Part shown: in pieces, positions 16,613 to 26,141 of the stretch
Layout: each line of letters opens with the position of its first letter
Position numbering within the stretch: the stretch's first letter is position 1
Source of the DNA: Nitrospira sp. UBA6493
GTDB taxonomy: Bacteria; Nitrospirota; Nitrospiria; Nitrospirales; Nitrospiraceae
Length of the DNA: 64,000 bases
Reading direction: 5' to 3'
Assembly (NCBI GenBank): GCA_002435325.1
Contig: DJMJ01000042.1
Location: 55,613 to 119,612, forward strand
Program-made: the position numbers and the translations under genes
The notes under the pieces: generated by a model
Databases searched by the model: none
What the model was told of the DNA's origin: nothing
The model's input: only the letters and a program-made list of their open reading frames with translations

Positions 16613-18487
16613 TCACAGTAAAGAAGTGAAGACCGCTGCGGTGTGCGCTGGGACGATTAGCGTAGTCCCGGCAGATGCCACCTCGAGTTTCGCAGTCATT
16701 GTCTTCCCCACTCCACCGAACTCTTCGGCGCTGGAGTCCACTCGCCGCTGCCAGGTCCCGTGCGGCTCACGCAACATCACCGTAGTTGGCAACGCATTGA
16801 AACCCAAGACTATCAACGATGCGCCCCCTCCCGTCACCCAGCGATGAATCACCAGGGCCTTCTCTTCTTCAAACACCTGAACCTTATGTCCAATCGTCTT
16901 GGCATCCCCGGGGCCCAGTGACGGAATCGTCTTCCGTAGTTGAATGAGCTGGCTCGTCCATCGGCATAAGCCGGCCTGACGCTCGTCGAGTCGCTCCCGG
17001 TTTACCCGGGAGCGCTCGAACGTCGCTCGATCCTGCGGATCAGGAATATCCTCTGCCTTCCACCCAAAGTGCGCGAATTCTCCCTGCCGTCCGAGCCGTA
17101 CGGCTTCAATGAGGTCTGCATCACCATGCTCGATGAAATACTGGAATGGCGCAGTTTCGCCATATTCCTCTCCCATGAACAAGAGAGGGATGTTCGGCGA
17201 AAGCAGAACTAATGCCCGGGCGACTTTGAGAAGATCGAACGGGAGGTGCGTGCTCAACCGATCGCCGACCGCGCGATTGCCGATCTGATCGTGATTCTGC
17301 GAGAACACGACAAACTGGGATGGGCGGCAATGTTGCGACGAACTCCCATGCCGGCGGCGCCGGTGCGCGGAATACCGTCCGTTGTACACAAACCCCTCAC
17401 GAACGGCCGCGCCTAAATCCTGTATGCCATGAAAATCTTCATAGTAACCCCGCTGTTCGCCGGTCAGCACCACGCGCAAGGCATGATGAAAATCGTCGTT
17501 CCATTGCCCATCAAATCCAAATCCCCCGTGTGCGGGAGGATCGATCACACGAGTATCGTTCAAATCGCTCTCCGCGATGACCGCGACTTGCCGGTTGAGC
17601 CTGGCCGCCTGCGTCTGCACTGAAAACGCGAGTTCTTTCAAGATGTGCGTCGCGCTAAAATCATAGATGCCGTGAATCGCGTCCAGCCGCAACGCGTCAA
17701 TATGATACTCGGTGACCCAGTAGAGAGCGTTGCCGACGATATACTGCCGAACCTCATCGCTGCCGGGGCCGTCATAATTGATTGCCGCGCCCCAGGGCGT
17801 GCGATAGCGATCCGTAAAGTACGGACCAAACTCACCCAGATAATTTCCTTCCGGACCGAGGTGGTTGTAGACGACGTCCAGAATCACGGCGAGCCCCATC
17901 GCATGACAGGCATCCACCAGCCGCTTCAATCCATCAGGCCCGCCATACGTGGACTGCGGCGCAAAGGGATACACCCCGTCGTATCCCCAATTGCGCCCGC
18001 CCGGAAACTGCGCGACCGGCATGAGCTCAATCGCTGTAATCCCCACCGTGTCTTTGAGATAGGACAAGTGCGGAATGATCGCCTCGAACGTCCCTTCCTG
18101 CGTAAACGTTCCGACGTGCAGTTCATAGATGATCATGTCGTTCAGCGGCATCCCGCGCCACGCGGCATCAGTCCAGCCGAACGACTCCGGATCGATGACC
18201 ACCGATGGACCATGAACGCCATCCGGCTGGAATCGTGAAGCAGGATCGGGGCGCGCAAGCTTCCCCTCTACAAGGTAGCGATACCGCGCGCGAGGCCCAA
18301 GCCCCTCGACCGTGGCATCGAAATACCCCTGCGCCGAGCGTTGCATGGGAATCGCCATGCGGTCCTGATCCACCAGCTCCACTGCCATGACATTGGCGAA
18401 CGGCGCCCAGACTCTAAACTGCACCCGATCGACCCCGATCATCCGGGCCCCGAGTTCCAATTGCCAGCTTCTCTCCCTATCATCCAT
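16613..18487 (-). CDS. treZ: malto-oligosyltrehalose trehalohydrolase
   Basis: A 624-residue GH13 enzyme releasing trehalose from maltooligosyl-trehalose. The N-terminal CBM48-type module (about residues 8-95) is followed by the barrel, with IIYELHVGTF, the LMPVAQFPGGRNWGYDGV region typical of TreZ, LRLDAIHGI (Asp nucleophile), VIAESDLND (Glu acid/base) and VFSQNHDQIGNR (third acidic site). These residues and the PGGRNWGYDGV segment separate it from GlgB and GlgX. ATG 18487 has AAGGTGAG upstream; GTG 18493 is an alternative. treY, which makes the substrate, is absent here. It is transcribed divergently from the mscS-glgX pair. Confidence 0.93.
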   Translation of the reverse strand: MDDRERSWQLELGARMIGVDRVQFRVWAPFANVMAVELVDQDRMAIPMQRSAQGYFDATVEGLGPRARYRYLVEGKLARPDPASRFQPDGVHGPSVVIDPESFGWTDAAWRGMPLNDMIIYELHVGTFTQEGTFEAIIPHLSYLKDTVGITAIELMPVAQFPGGRNWGYDGVYPFAPQSTYGGPDGLKRLVDACHAMGLAVILDVVYNHLGPEGNYLGEFGPYFTDRYRTPWGAAINYDGPGSDEVRQYIVGNALYWVTEYHIDALRLDAIHGIYDFSATHILKELAFSVQTQAARLNRQVAVIAESDLNDTRVIDPPAHGGFGFDGQWNDDFHHALRVVLTGEQRGYYEDFHGIQDLGAAVREGFVYNGRYSAHRRRRHGSSSQHCRPSQFVVFSQNHDQIGNRAVGDRLSTHLPFDLLKVARALVLLSPNIPLLFMGEEYGETAPFQYFIEHGDADLIEAVRLGRQGEFAHFGWKAEDIPDPQDRATFERSRVNRERLDERQAGLCRWTSQLIQLRKTIPSLGPGDAKTIGHKVQVFEEEKALVIHRWVTGGGASLIVLGFNALPTTVMLREPHGTWQRRVDSSAEEFGGVGKTMTAKLEVASAGTTLIVPAHTAAVFTSLL

Positions 18488-18604
18488 GGCCACCTCACCT
18501 TCTTTATTTCCACCTTACTGAGAGCGCCCACCTTAAACAAGACGTCGCGATGAAGGGAAATCCCCCTTGCATAAGCTCGAAAAGACCCGTAAGAAATCAG
18601 GACG

Positions 18605-19522
18605 ATGGATCATAATCCCATGCATGCGCTCCCTGAATCCTGGGTCCCCTGGATGAAAGAGGTCGATGAACGCCTGATCTATACCGCGGTGTTGATCGTC
18701 GCGTTCGTGATCGCCATACGAGTGGGGGAATGGGCGGCCCAACGCACGGTCACGGATGAGCATTGGCGGTATACGATTCGGAAACTGATCCGCTACACGG
18801 CGATCGGCATCTTCCTGGTATCCACGCTGGGCATTTGGGCACAGCGCCTACAGGGACTGCTTTTAATTCTCGGGGCGACGGGGGCCGGATTTGCCATTGC
18901 GCTGGCGCCTGTCATCGTCAGTATGGCCGGCTGGGTGCTCATTATCTCCTCGAATCTCTATAAGGTCGGCGACCGTGTGCAACTTGGTGGAGTCATCGGC
19001 GATGTGACGGACGTGGGCATTCTTCGAACGTCGCTGCTGGAAATCGGAAACTGGGTCCAGGCCGATCAGCTGTCCGGCCGAGTGGTCGCCGTATCCAATT
19101 CCGCGGTCTTTAAAGATCCTGTCTTCAATTACACGCAGGGCGCCCCCTATATTTGGGACGAGTTTACCGTGCCCATTGCGTACGGGCCGCACTGGGAACA
19201 GGCACAGCCGACAATCCTCGCCGCAGTGGCCGACTATACGAATGAGGTCGCAGAGCCAGCCAAAGCTGCGCTGCAACACTTGCCCGGCATGTCCCTCATC
19301 GGATCGCCGGATACCCACACGCAAGTCTATGTCTCGCTCACGGAACATTGGGTGGCCCATACCCTGCGCTACGTGGTCCATGCCAGATCGAGACGCGCCG
19401 TCAAGCATCGCTTGCAAGTACAGACGCTCAAGGCCTTGGCCGGAGCAGGAATCACAATCGCATCACCGGCACTCACGGTCGTGCGCTATCCGGCAGAGCG
19501 AACATGGAAGGAAGACGCATGA
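18605..19522 (+). CDS. MscS-family mechanosensitive channel
   Basis: A 305-residue protein with three hydrophobic segments (about 25-42, 65-85, 90-115), a pore helix rich in Gly/Ala (LLLILGATGAGFAIALAPVI) and a beta domain (YKVGDRVQLGGVIGDVTDVG). It diverges from canonical MscS: the pore lacks the repeated AxxxG of the 15622 protein. The stop overlaps the start of glgX by ATGA (19519-19522), so the channel and the debranching enzyme are translationally coupled. A tension-gated role is inferred from family membership. A related channel lies at 15622. Confidence 0.85.
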   Translation: MDHNPMHALPESWVPWMKEVDERLIYTAVLIVAFVIAIRVGEWAAQRTVTDEHWRYTIRKLIRYTAIGIFLVSTLGIWAQRLQGLLLILGATGAGFAIALAPVIVSMAGWVLIISSNLYKVGDRVQLGGVIGDVTDVGILRTSLLEIGNWVQADQLSGRVVAVSNSAVFKDPVFNYTQGAPYIWDEFTVPIAYGPHWEQAQPTILAAVADYTNEVAEPAKAALQHLPGMSLIGSPDTHTQVYVSLTEHWVAHTLRYVVHARSRRAVKHRLQVQTLKALAGAGITIASPALTVVRYPAERTWKEDA

Positions 19523-21660
19523 GCATGAGAGTCTGGCCGGGAAGGCCCTATCCCCTTGGCGCAACCTGGGACGGCGAAGGGGCCAACTTCGCCCTCTTTT
19601 CAGAAAACGCGACGGCCGTTGAACTCTGCCTCTTCGACGGACCGGACTCAGACAAGGAATCGCATCGTATCCGCGTCGAAGAACGCACGGATCAAGTCTG
19701 GCACGTGTACATCCCAGGCCTCTGGCCGGGACAACACTACGGATACCGGGTTCACGGGCCCTATGCGCCACATGAAGGACATCGGTTCAATCCTCACAAA
19801 CTGCTCATCGATCCTTATGCGAAATCCATCGCCGGCACTGTCGAATGGTCCGACGCCATGTTCGGCTATCGTATCGGCGATCCCAAGACCGACCTCTCTT
19901 TCGACACCAGAAACAACGCCGGCAACATTCCCAAATGTGTCCTGGTCGATCAAGCCTTCACCTGGGGAAGCGATCACCTCTTGAAAACCCCGTGGGACAA
20001 GACGGTGATTTACGAAATGCACGTCAAGAGCTTCACCGCCCGGCATCCCGAAGTCCCGGAACAGATGCGCGGCACCTATGCCGGCCTCACCACGCCCGCG
20101 GCAATCGACTATCTGCTCGGGCTGGGAGTGACCGCCATTGAGCTGCTGCCCATTCAGCATTTTGTCCGCGATAAACATCTGGCCGATCAAGGGTTGACGA
20201 ACTACTGGGGCTATAACACGATTGGCTTCTTTTCCCCCGACATTCGCTACGCCACGTCCCCCGTCCGCGGCCGCCACGTGCGTGAATTCAAAACCATGGT
20301 GAAGACGCTCCATAGCGCCGGAATCGAAGTCATTCTCGATGTCGTCTACAACCACACGGCGGAAGGGAATCAATTCGGGCCGACGCTCTGTTTCCGAGGC
20401 ATCGACAACGCCTCCTACTACCGGCTGGCGGACGCGGATAAACGGTACTACATAGACTATACCGGATGCGGCAATACCCTGAATGTGACGCATCCGCGCA
20501 CCCTGCAATTGATCATGGACAGCCTTCGCTACTGGGTGACGGAGATGCATGTGGATGGGTTTCGTTTCGACCTGGCGTCCGCCCTTGCGCGAGAACTCCA
20601 TGCCGTAGATCGGCTGAGCGCCTTCTTCGACATCCTTCACCAGGACCCCATTCTTTCCCAGGTGAAACTGATCGCCGAGCCCTGGGACCTGGGAGAAGGA
20701 GGCTACCAGGTAGGAAACTTTCCGGTCGGGTGGGCCGAATGGAACGGCAAATACCGGGACACGATTCGCCGATACGTCAAAGGCGACGGCGGCCAAGTCG
20801 CCGAAATGGCCTACCGGCTCACAGGCAGCAGCGACCTGTACAGCATGAGCGGGCGCCGCCCCTTTGCCAGCGTGAATTTTATTACAGCACACGACGGCTT
20901 TACGCTCAGGGACCTCGTCTCATACAACGACAAGCATAACGAGGCCAACAAAGAACAGAACAAAGACGGGACTGACGATAACGCCAGCTGGAATTGCGGA
21001 GTGGAAGGACCGACGCAGGATGCAGCCATCAATCAATTGCGCGGCCAACAGCAACGCAATTTTCTGACGCTGCTCTTTCTCTCGCAAGGCGTTCCCATGC
21101 TCTGTGGCGGCGACGAATTCGGCCGAACGCAGCAGGGCAACAACAACGCGTACTGCCAGGACAACGACATCAGCTGGTTCGATTGGAACCTGGACCGCAG
21201 CCAGCGTCTTCTGCTGGACTTCACGCGAAAACTCATCGCCTTTCGCGAGCAACATCCGGTCCTGCGCCGCCGCCGCTTCTTCCAAGGCCGCCATATCCGC
21301 GGATCGGAAGTGAAAGATATTTCGTGGTTCAAACCCGACGGGAAAGAAATGTCCGACGACGACTGGAACGCAGGCTTTACGAAGTCTTTATCGCTTCGTC
21401 TGGCAGGCGACGCGATAGCCGAGACTGATGAGAAGGGCCGGGCGATCGTCGATGACACCTTGCTGATCTTGCTGAACGCCCATCATGCGCCGCTGGCCTT
21501 CACCCTACCGGCCCACAAGCGCGGAGTTCGCTGGCAACCGATCCTGGATACCAGCATTACCGCCGACAATGAAAAGCCGGTCCTCATGCTCAAAGGGGGC
21601 GAGCAATATGAGCTTGAGTCCCGATCCATCGCTATCCTGAAGCTCGACGACACCCCGTGA
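19519..21660 (+). CDS. glgX: glycogen debranching enzyme
   Basis: A 713-residue enzyme hydrolysing alpha-1,6 branches in glycogen limit dextrins. ATG 19519 overlaps the upstream mscS stop (ATGA) with GGAAGAC just upstream; an open frame back to 19348 overlaps that gene and is ignored. The N-terminal CBM48-like region (GANFALFSENATAVELCLF) leads to the GH13 barrel: VIYEMHVKSFT, NYWGYNTIGFF, DGFRFDLASAL (Asp nucleophile), LIAEPWDLG (Glu acid) and FITAHDGFTL (third site). Length and motifs fit isoamylase-type GlgX. Together with GlgB it sets glycogen branching, and it could supply chains to TreZ. Confidence 0.96.
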   Translation: MSMRVWPGRPYPLGATWDGEGANFALFSENATAVELCLFDGPDSDKESHRIRVEERTDQVWHVYIPGLWPGQHYGYRVHGPYAPHEGHRFNPHKLLIDPYAKSIAGTVEWSDAMFGYRIGDPKTDLSFDTRNNAGNIPKCVLVDQAFTWGSDHLLKTPWDKTVIYEMHVKSFTARHPEVPEQMRGTYAGLTTPAAIDYLLGLGVTAIELLPIQHFVRDKHLADQGLTNYWGYNTIGFFSPDIRYATSPVRGRHVREFKTMVKTLHSAGIEVILDVVYNHTAEGNQFGPTLCFRGIDNASYYRLADADKRYYIDYTGCGNTLNVTHPRTLQLIMDSLRYWVTEMHVDGFRFDLASALARELHAVDRLSAFFDILHQDPILSQVKLIAEPWDLGEGGYQVGNFPVGWAEWNGKYRDTIRRYVKGDGGQVAEMAYRLTGSSDLYSMSGRRPFASVNFITAHDGFTLRDLVSYNDKHNEANKEQNKDGTDDNASWNCGVEGPTQDAAINQLRGQQQRNFLTLLFLSQGVPMLCGGDEFGRTQQGNNNAYCQDNDISWFDWNLDRSQRLLLDFTRKLIAFREQHPVLRRRRFFQGRHIRGSEVKDISWFKPDGKEMSDDDWNAGFTKSLSLRLAGDAIAETDEKGRAIVDDTLLILLNAHHAPLAFTLPAHKRGVRWQPILDTSITADNEKPVLMLKGGEQYELESRSIAILKLDDTP

Positions 21661-21673
21661 GAGTCTTCTCAAA

Positions 21674-22801
21674 TTATGCGCCTTCCAGACGCATACCCGT
21701 GTCGATATAGAAAAGATGGTGCGGGCCTCTCGTAAAATAGACAGTAACGGGATGACCCGGCCTCAACGATTCTCCGGCCGGGACGGCGCCGATCACCATG
21801 ATGGCATCGCTGGATCGATCGACTTCGGCGATGCCCCAAGTCTGGCTTCCGGTACATTCAAGAAGCCGCACCACCCCTGAGATTTGCGCCACTGCCTCCT
21901 GCGGGACCGCATCAGACCGATGTCCCGGCATGACGCGCACGTGCTCCGGGCGAATGCCCACCGTCACTCTCATGCCGTCGCGAAGCCTGTTTCCACCCTT
22001 CATCGCAGACAGCGGTAGTTCCATCGTCCCCATGTGGAGTCGTCCGGCGCGGACCTCGCCCTCAAACGTATTGATCGCCGGATGCCCGAGAAATTGCGCC
22101 ACGAACAGATTGCTCGGCTGATCGTAGAGCGCTTGCGGCGGCCCGATCTGTTGGACGACGCCACGGTCCAGTACCGCCAGCCGATCCGCCAGCGTCATGG
22201 CTTCAGTCTGATCGTGCGTCACATAGATCATCGTTGTGCCAAGCCGGTCATGCAACCGGCGCAGCTCTGCGCGCATAACGGCCCGCAATTGCGCATCGAG
22301 ATTGGAGAGTGGCTCATCCAGCAAAAAGAGCCTGGGCTGCCTGATTAATGCACGGCCCAACGCCACTCGTTGCCGCTGACCGCCCGAGAGTTCCCGCGGC
22401 CACCGATCGAGCAGCGGCTCCAGGCCGAGCAACCCGGCAACCCGCAGCACTTCGCCGTCAATGTACGGCCGATCGAACCCGGCCTTGCGCTTCGTCACGC
22501 GAAGCGGAAACGCCAGATTCTCGCGCACGGTCATGTGCGGGTAGAGGGCATAGCTCTGAAACACCAAGGCCACGTCCCGCTCCCGCGGTTCCAACGCTGT
22601 GACATCCACACCGTCGAACAGGATGCGTCCGGATGTCGGACGGTCGAGTCCGGCCAGCAATTGAAGCAGCGTGGATTTCCCGCAGCCGGATGGTCCGACA
22701 ATCGTAAAGAATTCTCCATCCCGGATAGTCAAGGACACGTCAGGAAGGACAGTCGTCTCCCCGAACCGCTTCGACAGATGTTCCAGTCGTACTTCCGCCA
22801 T
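21674..22801 (-). CDS. ABC transporter ATP-binding protein, sugar importer (MsmX/UgpC type)
   Basis: A 375-residue ATPase. Walker A is GPSGCGKST, the signature is LSGGQRQRVALGRAL, Walker B LFLLDEPLSNLD, and the switch HDQTEA follows. A C-terminal TOBE-type domain of about 120 residues is typical of MalK/UgpC carbohydrate ATPases. The start is 6 bases after the permease stop, so it is the last gene of a four-gene operon (solute-binding protein, two permeases, ATPase). Substrate specificity is not set by this subunit. Confidence 0.95.
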   Translation of the reverse strand: MAEVRLEHLSKRFGETTVLPDVSLTIRDGEFFTIVGPSGCGKSTLLQLLAGLDRPTSGRILFDGVDVTALEPRERDVALVFQSYALYPHMTVRENLAFPLRVTKRKAGFDRPYIDGEVLRVAGLLGLEPLLDRWPRELSGGQRQRVALGRALIRQPRLFLLDEPLSNLDAQLRAVMRAELRRLHDRLGTTMIYVTHDQTEAMTLADRLAVLDRGVVQQIGPPQALYDQPSNLFVAQFLGHPAINTFEGEVRAGRLHMGTMELPLSAMKGGNRLRDGMRVTVGIRPEHVRVMPGHRSDAVPQEAVAQISGVVRLLECTGSQTWGIAEVDRSSDAIMVIGAVPAGESLRPGHPVTVYFTRGPHHLFYIDTGMRLEGA

Positions 22802-22807
22802 AAGTGG

Positions 22808-23647
22808 CTAACCCTTCACGCTGCCGGCCGTGAGCCCCGCCACAATATGGCGTTGAAACGCCGCTGCCAATCCGGCCACCGGCACGGTGACCAAGAGAGA
22901 CGCGGCGGCGATGTCGCCCCACGGGATTTCATACAGACCTGGAAACAACGCAACCGCCACCGGCGCCGTACGCGTCGAGTCGCTTGCCGTAAGGGTCAAG
23001 GCGAACATGAATTCGTTCCATGAAAAGATGAAAACCAGGAGTGCCGCCACTGCCAGTCCCGGGCGCGCGAGCGGCAGAAACACCATCCGCAACGCCTGCA
23101 GAGGCGTGCAGCCATCCACTCTTGCGGCATAATACAGCTCGCCCGGCAGTTGCCGGAAAAAACTCGTCAAAATCCAAATGGCCAAAGGCAGCGCATAGAC
23201 CGCGTGGGTCAGCCCGACCGCCACCAGGGTATCCCGCAGGCCGAGCCCGCGCATCAAGAGATACAACGGGCTGATGACGGCGATGGGAGGGAACATCGAT
23301 GTCGCGAGGACGAGTCCGAGAATCACCGGCTTGCCGGCAATCGGCAATCGCGCCAAGGCAAAAGCGCACAATCCCCCGACCACGATGGCCACCGCCGTCG
23401 CGCTTGCCGCCACGACGGCGCTATTCCCCAGGGATTGCACCAGCGACGAGTGAAAGAGCACTCGTTCGTAATGCACCGCAGTCACCCGCTCCGGCACGAT
23501 CGGTGGCAATCGCACGAGATCCTGGTCCAATTTGATCGATGTCACCGCCTGCCAGAGCACCGGCCCAAGGCAGAACAAGGCGGCCAGCATGAGCACGCAC
23601 AACCCCACTCCACGGCGGCGAAACCAGTGCATCATGGCACCAGCCAT
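22808..23647 (-). CDS. carbohydrate ABC transporter permease (MalG type)
   Basis: A 279-residue permease. ATG 23647 overlaps the last base of the preceding permease stop (TAATG). Six hydrophobic segments are visible, and the cytoplasmic EAA-type loop is YYAARVDGCTPLQALRMVFL. This is the second permease of the importer. An open frame continues upstream into the first permease gene, but it is out of register with the operon and is not used. With the partner permease it forms the membrane channel of a CUT1-like transporter. Confidence 0.93.
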   Translation of the reverse strand: MAGAMMHWFRRRGVGLCVLMLAALFCLGPVLWQAVTSIKLDQDLVRLPPIVPERVTAVHYERVLFHSSLVQSLGNSAVVAASATAVAIVVGGLCAFALARLPIAGKPVILGLVLATSMFPPIAVISPLYLLMRGLGLRDTLVAVGLTHAVYALPLAIWILTSFFRQLPGELYYAARVDGCTPLQALRMVFLPLARPGLAVAALLVFIFSWNEFMFALTLTASDSTRTAPVAVALFPGLYEIPWGDIAAASLLVTVPVAGLAAAFQRHIVAGLTAGSVKG

Positions 23648-24585
23648 TATGCGGCCTCCTTCATATACCGACGCAAGAGCACGAGATACAGCGATGAGAG
23701 CACCGCGACGATCAGAAACATCGCCGTGGCCAAGGTCGACCCGTACCCGAACTGCAAGGTTTGAAACAAAGTCTTGTAGGCATAGATCGACAACGTTTCC
23801 GTGCTGTTGCCTGGGCCGCCCCCTGTCAGTACATAGACAGCGTCGAACACCCGAACCGCATCCATTGTGCGGAATACCAGCACGATGATGACAACAGGCA
23901 TCAACAGCGGCAATGTGATATGGCGAAACTGCTGCCACGCCCCTGCTCCATCGACCCGCGCAGCCGCATAGAGATCGCAAGGTACGGTTTTCAGTCCGGC
24001 CAGAAACAGCAACGCCGCAAACGGCGCCGTCTTCCACACGTCCATCACGACGGCCGCGTGGATGGCCCAATCGGGGTTCGCCAGCCAATCGATCGGCCTG
24101 GTGATCAGACGGACAGACTGCAGCAGGTAATTCAACAGCCCGTAATCCGGCTGATACAGCCAGGCCCAGATTTGCGCCGATACAACCGTCGGAATCGCCC
24201 ACGGCACGACGATCATGACCTGCGCCCAACGAGGCGAGCCACCCGTTCTACTCGTCATGCCATCCAGCATGAGCGCCAACAGAAAACCCAACACCAGTTC
24301 AGCTGTCACCGACAACACCGTGAAATACAGGGTCGTCCGGCAAGCCGCCCAAAACCGCTCGTCGCTCCAGAGCTGAATATAATTCCACGCTCCCACGAAT
24401 TCATCGATCCCGAAGACCGGCATTCGCCGATACAGGCTCAACCACAGCGCTGCCACGATGGGCGCGACGGCAACCAGACCCACCAAAACGAATGCGGGGC
24501 TGGCCAGCAAATACCCCCATGTCCGCTCTGACAGACGAACAACGGGTGGTGTAGGTTTCATCTTGCCGGAAGGCTGTTCCATCAT
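23647..24585 (-). CDS. carbohydrate ABC transporter permease (MalF type)
   Basis: A 312-residue permease with about six transmembrane segments and a clear EAA loop (LYAAARVDGAGAWQQFRHIT). It overlaps the solute-binding protein gene by ATGA at its start and the second permease by one base at its end. The WAIPTVVSAQIWAW segment is typical of CUT1 family MalF/SugA proteins. The best inference is import of a maltose- or trehalose-like glucoside, given the neighbouring treZ, but no substrate-specific residues can be read. Confidence 0.93.
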   Translation of the reverse strand: MMEQPSGKMKPTPPVVRLSERTWGYLLASPAFVLVGLVAVAPIVAALWLSLYRRMPVFGIDEFVGAWNYIQLWSDERFWAACRTTLYFTVLSVTAELVLGFLLALMLDGMTSRTGGSPRWAQVMIVVPWAIPTVVSAQIWAWLYQPDYGLLNYLLQSVRLITRPIDWLANPDWAIHAAVVMDVWKTAPFAALLFLAGLKTVPCDLYAAARVDGAGAWQQFRHITLPLLMPVVIIVLVFRTMDAVRVFDAVYVLTGGGPGNSTETLSIYAYKTLFQTLQFGYGSTLATAMFLIVAVLSSLYLVLLRRYMKEAA

Positions 24586-25901
24586 AGTCCGTCCATCACG
24601 CCGGACACATCGCGAGCCCCCATGACCCTCGTTACCTGGCGGCGCGCGGCATCGAGCGCCACGCGCGGAGTTTTTCGTCCGACCACGACCGCGCTCACCT
24701 CGGGCTGCAAGGCTTGGGACAATATCAAGTAGTAGGGTGTGACCGGGCGAGGTCTCGCTGCGAGAAAGATAGGATAGAGGTCTTTCAACAGAGGCCGTGA
24801 TTCGACCAAGGCCCCGTCGGCATAAAGAGCCCGACGCGTCGGGTTATATCCCATCTCCAACGCGACTGAACGCTGTGCGTCCGGCGCGGTCAAGAAACGA
24901 ATCAACTCGCCCGCTTCCTGTCGATGGGGAGACCCACTCGGCACGGCCAGCATCCATCCTCCCAATACAGGCGCGCTGGCATAGCCGGGAAAGGATGGGA
25001 GTGGAACGATACCGATCTTTCCTCGAACCGGCGAGTCTTCCTGCTGGAACAGAGACCAGGCATAGGGCCAATTACGCATGAACAGCGCGTGCCCGGCGCC
25101 GAACACCTGACGGGTCGATTCTTCATCAGCCATGCCGACAGACACAGGCGTGATCCGATACCCGGCGACCGTCTCACGCAAAAACTGCAACCCGGCTTCC
25201 GCCCGTTCCGGATCCCCGCCCCAGAGGTCCGACCCGTTACTGCGAAGAACTTCCAATGCGACACAGATCAGACCTTCGTACTGTTTCCCTTGCCAGACAA
25301 ATCCTTCCAACCCCGCGTCCTGCTCCGCATCAAGCACCAGCTGAGCCGTGCGGACAAGCTCGGGCCAGGTGGTTGGCGGAGCCAGCCCGTGCCGCTCCAG
25401 CAAATCACGCCGGTAGTAGAGTATGCCGGCATCGATGTACCAGGGCACGGCATAGAGCCGGTTCCCGAATGTGGCTGCCTGGATCGCTCCGGGGAAAAAC
25501 TGCACTTGCTCCGCCGGAGGAAGGAACCTATCGAGAGCAGTAATCCATCCGGCCTGTGCGAATTCCTGCACCCAAATCGTGTCGACGCCGAGCACATCGA
25601 ACGGGGCCTGCCCTCCATCAAGATTCATGGCGTAGTATTGATGCTGCCGGTCCGACGAAGAAGGAAGCAGTTCCTCTCGCACAGACACTCCAGGATGGCG
25701 CCGCTCAAACTCGCGGAGGAGACCGGAGAGAACCGTCCCGTCGCCGGAGAGTTTTCCGTGTTTGAACACGAGAACGACTCGCGCACTCTCAGATCGATCC
25801 TCCGCCGGTGTACAGCCGAACCCCAGGGCCGCACAGACGATCAAAATGACCATCACGTTCATCATATTCGTTATGGGCCGCTCAATCCTCATCCCAAGCA
25901 T
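24582..25901 (-). CDS. extracellular sugar-binding lipoprotein of ABC importer
   Basis: From ATG 25901 (GGGAGC upstream) this encodes 439 residues. The signal peptide ends in a lipobox (LGFGC), so it is lipid-anchored. The mature part has the two-lobe type 1 carbohydrate-binding fold: GLLREFERRHPGV, DVLGVDTIWVQEFAQAGW and AVPWYIDAGILYYRRDLLERHG are family landmarks. Its end overlaps the permease start (ATGA), so it is the first gene of the operon. A trehalose/maltose-type ligand is a reasonable guess from the neighbourhood only; the binding site residues were not assignable by eye. Confidence 0.92.
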   Translation of the reverse strand: MLGMRIERPITNMMNVMVILIVCAALGFGCTPAEDRSESARVVLVFKHGKLSGDGTVLSGLLREFERRHPGVSVREELLPSSSDRQHQYYAMNLDGGQAPFDVLGVDTIWVQEFAQAGWITALDRFLPPAEQVQFFPGAIQAATFGNRLYAVPWYIDAGILYYRRDLLERHGLAPPTTWPELVRTAQLVLDAEQDAGLEGFVWQGKQYEGLICVALEVLRSNGSDLWGGDPERAEAGLQFLRETVAGYRITPVSVGMADEESTRQVFGAGHALFMRNWPYAWSLFQQEDSPVRGKIGIVPLPSFPGYASAPVLGGWMLAVPSGSPHRQEAGELIRFLTAPDAQRSVALEMGYNPTRRALYADGALVESRPLLKDLYPIFLAARPRPVTPYYLILSQALQPEVSAVVVGRKTPRVALDAARRQVTRVMGARDVSGVMDGL

Positions 25902-26020
25902 GACAGCTCCCACAGGCTTATCCTAGAGAAAATCTTGACGATCGAACACCTCCCGCATCTTCAGTCCACGGCCAGGATCAACAGACGGACCGTTTGTATC
26001 AATCAGCCATCCCGCTGCGC

Positions 26021-26048
26021 CTTGAGGAATCCATCATCTTTGTATAAT
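26021..26048 (+). promoter_or_regulatory. candidate promoter upstream of the mechanosensitive-channel/mgtE genes
   Basis: CTTGAG (26021-26026) with a 16-base spacer before a perfect TATAAT (26043-26048). The -35 is weak. It would drive the plus-strand genes beginning at 26142. The remainder of 25902-26141 has no other feature that I can support. Confidence 0.4.
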
Positions 26049-26141
26049 AAGCTACTGCGTAAGACTCACCACTCAGGCATAATGCACACGGGACGCGCAA
26101 CATAAGTGGCGGGAACCGTCTCTGATTGAAAGGGAACGCCT

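Noticed and set aside
16613..18487. Reading the GH13 enzyme as glgX or glgB
   Set aside because: The PGGRNWGYDGV segment and overall layout fit TreZ; GlgX and GlgB are separately present.
19648..20892. 414-codon minus-strand frame opposite glgX
   Set aside because: Shadow of glgX; no recognisable domain, and glgX motifs are complete.
22808..24229. 473-codon extended frame covering the permease and part of its neighbour
   Set aside because: The first 194 codons overlap the MalF-type permease in another frame; the real start is 23647.
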